From the NCBI RefSeq assembly GCF_009806985.1, contig NZ_WUAX01000004.1, positions 29,774-93,773 of the forward strand: a stretch of DNA of 64,000 nt, given 5' to 3'. The notes beneath the pieces are model-generated. The model did not search any database. It saw nothing but the letters and a program-made list of their open reading frames with translations, and was not told the DNA's origin. The translations under genes were made by a program, and so were the position numbers. This DNA comes from Halorubrum sp. JWXQ-INN 858 (GTDB lineage: Archaea > Halobacteriota > Halobacteria > Halobacteriales > Haloferacaceae). Below are positions 58,381-64,000 of the stretch, piece by piece. Each line of letters begins with the position of its first letter. Position 1 is the first letter of the stretch.

Positions 58381-58980
58381 ATGATGCTCCCGACGCACGC
58401 GCTGGTCGGGTTGGCGCTCGCGACACCGGTCGCGGTCGCCCGACCGTCGCTCGCGACCCCGCTTCTCGCCGGCGCGCTCGCGGGGAGCGTCCTCCCCGAC
58501 CTCGACGTCGTCGCCCGGCACCGCCGAACCCTCCACTACCCGACCGGCTACGTCGTCGCCGCGGTCCCGATCGCGGCGGTCGCCGTCGTGGCGACGTCGC
58601 CCGCGACCGTCGCCCTCGCCGCCGGGACGGTCGCCGCAGCGGTTCACTGCCGGATGGACCGGTACGGGGGCAGCTACGAGTTCCGCCCGTGGGAGCGCAA
58701 GTCGGACCGTGCGGTGTACGACCACGTTCGCGGGCGGTGGCGGCGGGCGAAGCGGTGGACGCGGTACGACGGCGCGCCGGAGGACCTCCTCGTGGCGATC
58801 GCCGCCGGGCTGCCGCTTCTCGTCGTTCTCGACGGGCCGTTCCGGCAGCTCGCCGCCGGCACACTGGCGATCGCCGTCGTCTACACGGCGTTCCGGCGTC
58901 GGCTCTCCGATCTGGCTGGCGGGGCCTTTCGACGGATGCGAGACGGGGCAAAGCGGCTACGGGTCGGCTGCCAGCGGTGA
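58381..58980 (+). CDS. Membrane-bound metal-dependent hydrolase (YdjM/DUF457-like)
   Basis: A 199-residue membrane protein with about four hydrophobic segments. The N-terminal motif MMLPTHALVGLALATPVA, then AGSVLPDLDVVARHRRTLHY, are the His/Asp-rich features of the YdjM/LexA-regulated hydrolase family, in which His and Asp bind metal at the membrane face. The conserved second set normally found (HR-x-x-THS) is reduced here to HRRTLHY, so activity is uncertain. It stands alone; a TATA-like gcttatgg is about 30 bases upstream. An ATG one codon later (58384) is equally possible. Confidence 0.78.
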   Translation: MMLPTHALVGLALATPVAVARPSLATPLLAGALAGSVLPDLDVVARHRRTLHYPTGYVVAAVPIAAVAVVATSPATVALAAGTVAAAVHCRMDRYGGSYEFRPWERKSDRAVYDHVRGRWRRAKRWTRYDGAPEDLLVAIAAGLPLLVVLDGPFRQLAAGTLAIAVVYTAFRRRLSDLAGGAFRRMRDGAKRLRVGCQR

Positions 58981-59065
58981 GTCGTCCGTCCCCCGATAGT
59001 CGGTGACTCGGTGACTCGAGGACGCGGTCGACACATCCAATACGGAGAGTCGAGTGGTCCGTCGT

Positions 59066-60910
59066 ATGACTCTGGCAGGGCTCTCCACCGGTGCGGTCGT
59101 CGTGTTCCTGCTCATCGGGGCGGCACTCGTGTTGTTCGTGAGCGAGGTGATCCCGAACGACGTCACCGCGATCGGCGTGATCGCCGCGCTCGTCGTCCTC
59201 GAGCCGTGGACCGGGGTCGGCGCGCGCGGGGCGATCTCCGGTTTCGCCAACCCGGCCACCGTCACCATCGTCGCGATGTACATGCTCAGCGCGGGGATAC
59301 AGGCGACCGGGATCGTCCAACGCCTCGGGATCTACCTCGCCGACTTCACCGGCGGGAGGGAGTTCCGCGCGCTCGTGGCGACCGTCTGCACCACCGGCCC
59401 GATCGCGGGGTTCATCAACAACACGCCGGTCGTCGCCGTCTTCATCCCGATGATCACCGACCTCGCGGAGAGCACCGGGATCTCGCCGTCGAAACTGCTG
59501 CTCCCGCTGTCGTACGCGGCGATACTCGGCGGGACGCTCACGCTCATCGGGACGTCGACGAACATCCTCGCCAGCGACTTCGCTCGCCTGCTCATCCCCG
59601 GTCGCGACGGTATCGGGATGTTCGAGTTCACCAGCGTCGGGATCGTGGTCATGCTCGTCGGGCTCGCCTACCTGCTCACCGTCGGGCGGTGGCTCGTCCC
59701 CGCGCGCATTCCGGTCGACTCCGACGCCGTCACCGAGTTCGATCTGGAGGACCACCTCGCGGTGATGCGCGTTCGTGACGAGTCGACCGCGGTCGGCGAA
59801 CCCATCGAAGCGTTCGACGCGGCACACCCCGAGGTACGGGTGTTACAGGTCCGGCGCAACGGGGAGGCGTTCAGCGCCCCTCACACCGACCGGGCCATCG
59901 AATCGGGCGATGCGCTCGTCGTCCACGGGACGCTCCAAGCGGTGAACCGCTTCCGGGAAGCGACCGGCCTCGCCCACGAGATCAGAAGCGACGTCACGGA
60001 GGAGACGTTCGAGTCGGCCCCGACCGACGACGTGCTCGCGAAGGCGGTCGTTCCGGAGGACTCCCGATACGTGGGCGAGACGATCGCCGAGACGGGGCTC
60101 AGCGAGTTCCATCGGACGGCGACGCTGGCCATTCGACGCGGGGACGAGCTGATCCGACACGACCTCGCCGAACGGACGCTCCAACCGGGCGACCTGCTTT
60201 TGGTCCGGACGACCCCCGCGTCGATCCGGTACTTCACCGACACGCGCGTGCTCGTCGTCGCCGACGAGGTCGCGTACGACCGGCTCGCCGCGGCCGACGT
60301 CGAGTCGATCGCCCCGCTCTCGTCGAAGACGCCGGTCATGGTCGCGATCATGGCGGGAGTGATCGGCGTCGCCGCGCTCGACCTCCTCCCGATCGTCATC
60401 GCGGCGCTCGCCGGCGTGTTCGCGATGATCGTCACGGGCTGTCTCCGATCGGCCGACGCGTACGACGCCGTCTCCTGGAACATCATCTTCCTGCTGGCCG
60501 GCGTCATCCCGCTCGGGCTGGCGATGGAGGCGACCGGGGGTGCCGCGGCGATAGCCGAGCTGCTCGTCGCGACCGGCGCGGTGTTACCCATCGTGGCCGT
60601 GCTCCTGCTGTTCTATCTCGTCACCGGGCTGCTCGCGAACGTCATCACGCCGGTCGCGACCGTCGTGTTGATGATCCCGGTCGCCGTCGACGCCGCGGGA
60701 CGGCTGGGTGCCGACGGGTTCACCTTCCTGCTCGTGGTGATGTTCGCGGCCGCAACCTCCTTTATGACGCCCGTCGGCTATCAGACGAACCTGATGGTGT
60801 ACGGTCCCGGCGGTTACGAGTTCGCCGACTTCCTCCGCGTCGGTGCCCCGCTCCAGTTCCTGCTGGCCGTCGTGACGACCCTCGCGATCTGGTTCGTTTG
60901 GGGCGTTTGA
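59066..60910 (+). CDS. SLC13-family permease with TrkA-C regulatory domains
   Basis: An integral membrane transporter of 614 residues in the SLC13/ArsB-like anion permease group. The N-terminal half has hydrophobic helices with GPIAGFINNTPVVAVFIPM and LIGTSTNILASDF; the C-terminal half has ANVITPVATVVLMIPVAV and FMTPVGYQTNLMVYGPGGY, the two re-entrant loop signatures. Between them, about 210-390, lie two TrkA-C (RCK_C) domains with GEPIEAFDAAHPEVRVLQVR and GETIAETGLSEFHRTATLAI, probably sensing a ligand. Substrates in the family include sulfate, phosphate and dicarboxylates; none can be assigned. The ATG at 59066 is preferred to the GTG at 59054. Confidence 0.92.
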   Translation: MTLAGLSTGAVVVFLLIGAALVLFVSEVIPNDVTAIGVIAALVVLEPWTGVGARGAISGFANPATVTIVAMYMLSAGIQATGIVQRLGIYLADFTGGREFRALVATVCTTGPIAGFINNTPVVAVFIPMITDLAESTGISPSKLLLPLSYAAILGGTLTLIGTSTNILASDFARLLIPGRDGIGMFEFTSVGIVVMLVGLAYLLTVGRWLVPARIPVDSDAVTEFDLEDHLAVMRVRDESTAVGEPIEAFDAAHPEVRVLQVRRNGEAFSAPHTDRAIESGDALVVHGTLQAVNRFREATGLAHEIRSDVTEETFESAPTDDVLAKAVVPEDSRYVGETIAETGLSEFHRTATLAIRRGDELIRHDLAERTLQPGDLLLVRTTPASIRYFTDTRVLVVADEVAYDRLAAADVESIAPLSSKTPVMVAIMAGVIGVAALDLLPIVIAALAGVFAMIVTGCLRSADAYDAVSWNIIFLLAGVIPLGLAMEATGGAAAIAELLVATGAVLPIVAVLLLFYLVTGLLANVITPVATVVLMIPVAVDAAGRLGADGFTFLLVVMFAAATSFMTPVGYQTNLMVYGPGGYEFADFLRVGAPLQFLLAVVTTLAIWFVWGV

Positions 60911-61029
60911 CATCCCCTCCACGGGAGAGCACGAGGACTGCCCGAAGCGACCGTAAGCGCGATAACTGCGTCGACACCGACCGTCGATGTCCCGCCGATA
61001 GCTCCTCACCGACGACTCCCCGTCGTCGG

Positions 61030-62079
61030 CTACTCCGAGCCGTTCCCGACGACCGCCGGGTGGTCGTCCGGAGCGGCCGCGAGCAGCCGATCGTACACCT
61101 CGAGCGCGCGATCACGGACGTCCGCCACCGACCCGTCCACGTCCACCCCCGCGACGTCGCCCGACGCCATCGCAAGCACCCCGCCCATCCCGACGCCCTC
61201 CTTCGCCTCCCCACGACGATACGCGTCCGTCATCGGGTGTGACACCGTCTCGAAGCGTGGGTCGGTGACCGTCAGATCGACGCCGAGGTCGGTCGCGAGT
61301 TCACGGACGGCCGCGGTCGGGTCCTCCGCGACGAACGACGTCGTCGCCGCGGCTATCGGCGCGTCGACCCCGAACGCGCGGACGACCGCGGCGGCCGCAC
61401 ACAGCTGTGTCCCGCCCGCCAGCGTCACGTCGCCGCCGCGATCCAGCACGCCCAGCGTGAGCCCGACCACGCCGGCGAGGACCGGATCCCCCACGGCGCG
61501 CAACGCCCGTGTCGGGTCGTCTGCCGCGTCGCCGGGGGCGAGCCCGCTCGCCGCGAGCCCCTCGTCGACGACCGTTCGCTTCCGGTCGAGCGGGTTCTCC
61601 GGAAGCGACGAGGACACCCCAGTCCGCCGGCCGAGCGCGGCCAGCGTCGCCATCGCCGTCGTCGTCCCCCCCGGAACCGTCTCCGCGACGACGACGTGAT
61701 CGTCCGTCACTTCCTTCCCGTACGTTCGGGCGGCGTCGACGATGGCCTCCGCCTCCGGCAACGCGACCGCCTCGCGGACGTCGCGACCCGGACCGGACGA
61801 GAGACTCGACGACGCCACGTCGACGGGACGTGCCGATCCCGCGTCGAGGACGTCCACGTCGAACCCGAACAGCTCACGGCCGGCACGGGTGACGACGGCC
61901 GGCGTGGGACACCCCGTCGGGCTCACCGGGACGATCCCCGTCGAGCGTGGCCGACCGTTGACCACGATCTCAGCGTCCGCCGCCGGCGTGTGCGCTATCA
62001 GCGCCGGGGACGCGCCCGCGGCACTGATCCCGTCTATCCGTGCTGTCTCCGTCGTGCCGGCAATGAGAACGAACCGCAT
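61030..62079 (-). CDS. cobT: CobT-like nicotinate-nucleotide dimethylbenzimidazole phosphoribosyltransferase family protein
   Basis: A 349-residue member of the CobT-related family common in archaea, expected to activate the lower-ligand base for cobamide assembly. The N-terminal MRFVLIAGTTETARIDGISA and the glycine-rich core with VVVAETVPGGTTTAMATLAA, LPENPLDR and LAGGTQLCAAAAVVRAFGVD are typical. The Glu used by bacterial CobT is not aligned with certainty. TATA-like ttttacta is about 31 bases upstream. No other cobamide gene is within the window, so the pathway role rests on family knowledge. Confidence 0.88.
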   Translation of the reverse strand: MRFVLIAGTTETARIDGISAAGASPALIAHTPAADAEIVVNGRPRSTGIVPVSPTGCPTPAVVTRAGRELFGFDVDVLDAGSARPVDVASSSLSSGPGRDVREAVALPEAEAIVDAARTYGKEVTDDHVVVAETVPGGTTTAMATLAALGRRTGVSSSLPENPLDRKRTVVDEGLAASGLAPGDAADDPTRALRAVGDPVLAGVVGLTLGVLDRGGDVTLAGGTQLCAAAAVVRAFGVDAPIAAATTSFVAEDPTAAVRELATDLGVDLTVTDPRFETVSHPMTDAYRRGEAKEGVGMGGVLAMASGDVAGVDVDGSVADVRDRALEVYDRLLAAAPDDHPAVVGNGSE

Positions 62080-62289
62080 CGATATCGACCTCCCGGAGGT
62101 GACGACCGTAGTAAAACCCTGCGAGGGAACCGCGGGAGCGTCACCGTCGAAGGGGAATCACGGTAACGCGCGCCGTGAGAGCGCGGGAGACCATCGAGCC
62201 CGCAACGACACACCGTCCCGACGATCTCGACCGTGTGCCCGGGCCGAGCGGATCACAACCCATATGCGATCGCCGTGTGCAGCGGACGC

Positions 62290-62466
62290 ATGGACCCAGT
62301 TATCCTGTTCGCCGCCGACACGCTGCTTCACGCCGGACACGAACACCCGAGCACCCTCTGGATCGGCGTCGCGGCCGTCGTTTCGTTCGTGCTCGGCGTC
62401 GGCATCGGCGCGTTCGCGCTCGACCTGTCGAACCCGCTCGCGGACCGCTCCGGCGACGAGGAGTAA
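62290..62466 (+). CDS. Small membrane protein, 58 residues
   Basis: A short protein with one hydrophobic helix (TLWIGVAAVVSFVLGVGIGA, about residues 21-42), preceded by a His-containing loop (LLHAGHEHPS) and followed by a short charged tail. The start MDPVILFAAD at 62290 is supported by a TATA-like cccatatgc about 30 bases before it. The three His residues before the helix are notable and could bind a metal. No family recognised. Confidence 0.65.
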   Translation: MDPVILFAADTLLHAGHEHPSTLWIGVAAVVSFVLGVGIGAFALDLSNPLADRSGDEE

Positions 62467-62545
62467 CCTACGGTCGGACGGCGGATCACGACGATCCACG
62501 TCGATCGCGACGAAGCGATCCCGACCGAGGACCGTTCTCAAGCGA

Positions 62546-62746
62546 TCACTGTCGTTGCCAGATCTCCGGCGCGACGCCGAGCGCTCGGGCAAGGAACGGG
62601 TAGCCGAACGCGACCACCAACACGAGCAGCAGCGACTGCCAGAACGCGAGTCCCCCGTACACGTTTTCGATCAGCGCGAGCAGCGCGAACATCGTCACGA
62701 ACATCACCGCCCAGTGCGGGGCGAGCTGCCGCACGTTTTCCGACAT
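62546..62746 (-). CDS. Small membrane protein, 66 residues
   Basis: A short protein with two hydrophobic helices (HWAVMFVTMFALLALIENVY and LAFWQSLLLVLVVAFGYPFL) and a short tail ending APEIWQRQ. Both ends are polar. The start at 62746 (MSENVRQLAPH) is preferred to the ATG at 62755 three codons earlier. It is convergent with the small gene at 62290, separated by 79 bases. No function can be proposed. Confidence 0.65.
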   Translation of the reverse strand: MSENVRQLAPHWAVMFVTMFALLALIENVYGGLAFWQSLLLVLVVAFGYPFLARALGVAPEIWQRQ

Positions 62747-62834
62747 CGAACCCATGGATCGACTACCGTCTCGCGGCGCTAGTGGCTGTCGGTTGCGACG
62801 TCCACGCGACCCGTGAAACCGACGGGCAGCGTGA

Positions 62835-63686
62835 TCAGTACCGCGAGGGGACGAACGCCGCCGCGATCACGAGCAGCGACGAGAGAACGCTGATGATCAA
62901 CACGCGCCAGATCCCCTCGGCCTGTTGATCGAGGCGATCGATCTCGGCGAGCTGTGCCTCGTACGCCTCGAAGTCGCTCGAAAGGACCATCGTCTCCCCG
63001 TCAGGGAAGTACGCGATGAAGTCGGTGTCACCGAGCGTGATCCGTTCCTCCTGGTCCACGTCCATCGTCGACGTCTCGGGACCCTCCCAAACCAGGGTCA
63101 CGCCGTCCTCGGTGACCGCGTCGACCGTGACCGAGTGGCCGTCGTATTCGAGGCTATCGCCCGCCGAGTACGACCGCTCCTCCGGTGCGGGGAAGTAGTC
63201 GTCGGCCGGGACGAGCCGCGATTCGCCGTCCTCGTCGGTGACGACGACGTACTCCTCGCCGTCACGCTCGACCGTCTCGTTGTCCGCGGCAGGGTCCTCA
63301 CTGAGGATCGCGTCCCGGTCGAGCACCTCGACGAGCGTGAACGCGGTCGGGTCCTCGCCTTCGATGTGGACGCGCCACTCGCCGTCGTCGAGCTCGACGA
63401 CGGACTCGTTCGCCCAGGTCTCCGACTGTTCGACTACCGCTTCCCACTCCAGTTGGCCGGAGCGCTCGATCTCGACGTCACCGACGTCGTCCTCCGCTTC
63501 GGTCTCCGTGATATCGGCGACGGTGTACTCCTGTCCGTCCACCTCGAACGAGTCACCCTCCGACAGCTCGAAGTCCGGGTCATCGAACGTGATCTCCGGC
63601 GTTTCGGCCGTCGCGATGAGCACGCCCGCCGCGGTTCCGACGACGAGGAAAAGCGCGACGTACACGGCTACAGCGCGTCGTTGCAT
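62835..63686 (-). CDS. Haloarchaeal membrane-anchored extracytoplasmic protein, function unknown
   Basis: A 283-residue acidic protein anchored at both ends: a signal-anchor helix VAVYVALFLVVGTAAGVLIA near residues 6-25 and a C-terminal helix IWRVLIISVLSSLLVIAAAF near 258-277. The acidic ectodomain between them repeats a beta module: GDSFEVDGQEYTVADITETE (about 46-65) and GDSLEYDGHSVTVDAVTEDG (about 180-199). No catalytic motif is visible. The start at 63686 has TATA cgttatacg about 25-30 bases upstream. Topology suggests both termini cytoplasmic and the body outside. Not named in any family I know. Confidence 0.78.
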   Translation of the reverse strand: MQRRAVAVYVALFLVVGTAAGVLIATAETPEITFDDPDFELSEGDSFEVDGQEYTVADITETEAEDDVGDVEIERSGQLEWEAVVEQSETWANESVVELDDGEWRVHIEGEDPTAFTLVEVLDRDAILSEDPAADNETVERDGEEYVVVTDEDGESRLVPADDYFPAPEERSYSAGDSLEYDGHSVTVDAVTEDGVTLVWEGPETSTMDVDQEERITLGDTDFIAYFPDGETMVLSSDFEAYEAQLAEIDRLDQQAEGIWRVLIISVLSSLLVIAAAFVPSRY

Positions 63687-63791
63687 GGTTCGTGCATGGT
63701 TCACCCCGCGTATAACGGTTACTAACGAGTGCGGAGACGACCGGGTAATCGCGGGTCCGACGCTCGGCGCGCTAAACGAAACGAGAAAGGA

Positions 63792-63867
63792 AGCCAAGGG
63801 CCGGATTTGAACCGGCGTTGGGCGGCTCTGCAGGCCGCTGCGTCTGACCGAACTCTGCCACCTTGGC
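63792..63867 (-). tRNA. tRNA-Cys(GCA)
   Basis: A cloverleaf on the minus strand: acceptor GCCAAGG/CCTTGGC, anticodon arm GCGGC-CTGCAGA-GCCGC with anticodon GCA, T-arm GCCGG-TTCAAAT-CCGGC, and discriminator T, the identity base of tRNA-Cys. No intron, no encoded CCA. In haloarchaea a tRNA-Cys gene often follows the 5S rRNA gene, which fits the bases at the window edge. Confidence 0.96.
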
Positions 63868-63933
63868 GCAGTCGACTCTACCGCCGTCGAGCGTTTAAGC
63901 CTAGCGGTCCGCCGTGTCCGTTTCGAAAGCAAA

Positions 63934-63983
63934 CGAGCCCACGGACGCGGTGTCCGTGGGCTCGTGTCGCCCGATGTGGGCGA
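63934..63983. other. Two adjacent perfect hairpins between 5S rRNA and tRNA-Cys
   Basis: A 13-base perfect inverted repeat, cgagcccacggac and gtccgtgggctcg with a five-base loop (63934-63964), is followed by tcgccc-gatgt-gggcga (63967-63983). On the minus strand the stronger hairpin is followed by tttgcttt. The pair lies in the spacer between the presumed 5S gene and tRNA-Cys and may be a processing or termination signal. Confidence 0.8.
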
Positions 63984-63990
63984 AATGAAT

Positions 63991-64000
63991 GGGAGGCGGC
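63991..64000 (-). rRNA. Probable 3' end of a 5S rRNA gene (partial, runs out of the window)
   Basis: Read on the minus strand the last ten bases are gccgcctccc, which match the 3' acceptor strand of haloarchaeal 5S rRNA (ending GCCGCC plus two or three bases). The tRNA-Cys gene downstream in the same direction is the usual haloarchaeal arrangement 16S-tRNA-Ala-23S-5S-tRNA-Cys. Too short to be certain. Confidence 0.5.

Overview
The window is chromosomal DNA of an extremely halophilic archaeon. It is very GC-rich, the proteins are strongly acidic, many genes are nearly leaderless with a TATA box about 25 bases before the start codon, and the gene set is archaeal: TFB, a tandem histone, a thermosome, an archaeal CCA-adding enzyme, RIO1, F420 reductase and no CCA encoded on the tRNA genes. 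The set and the 5S rRNA/tRNA-Cys arrangement at the right edge fit Haloferacales, most likely Halorubrum or a close relative; the genus is an inference.

Layout. 1-5.9 kb: a tripartite carboxylate transporter (tctC-tctB-tctA) followed by a lactate-utilisation operon (lutC, lutB-lutA fusion). 5.9-13.2 kb: a minus-strand seven-gene type IV pilus/Tad-like secretion operon (ATPase, membrane platform, five small pilin-like proteins). 13.4-23.8 kb: soluble chemotaxis-type transducer, pyrophosphatase, PadR regulator, RNase HI, two tRNAs, cca, then a chromatin/DNA block of histone deacetylase, histone and RPA, then riboflavin synthase. 23.9-46 kb: housekeeping genes (M24 peptidase, UvrD-type helicase, small zinc proteins, F420 reductase, prenyl synthase, FAU-1-like RNase, PrsW protease, glucokinase, TFB, ParA-like protein, HIT, RIO1, KH protein, thermosome). 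It includes a NifU-like gene interrupted by an in-frame amber codon. 46-56.9 kb: a more accessory stretch rich in exported proteins: repeat-rich surface protein, C45 acyltransferase-like protein, Tat-exported subtilisin followed by a BsuPI-like protease inhibitor, a tandem HU protein carrying a Tat signal, a cupredoxin, and two small membrane proteins. It ends in a decayed tnpB end and tRNA-Phe and tRNA-Pro genes with duplicated fragments around them. 56.9-64 kb: esterase/glyoxalase pair, membrane hydrolase, SLC13 permease, CobT-like protein, small membrane proteins, tRNA-Cys and what appears to be the last bases of a 5S rRNA gene.

The most unusual element is the HU protein at 52728-53453: two HU domains behind an apparent twin-arginine export signal, in an organism that also has a histone. 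The region also shows many short intergenic tandem arrays (units of 11, 16, 17, 25, 27, 30 and 44 bases). Functions are read from motifs and family knowledge; no database search was possible.
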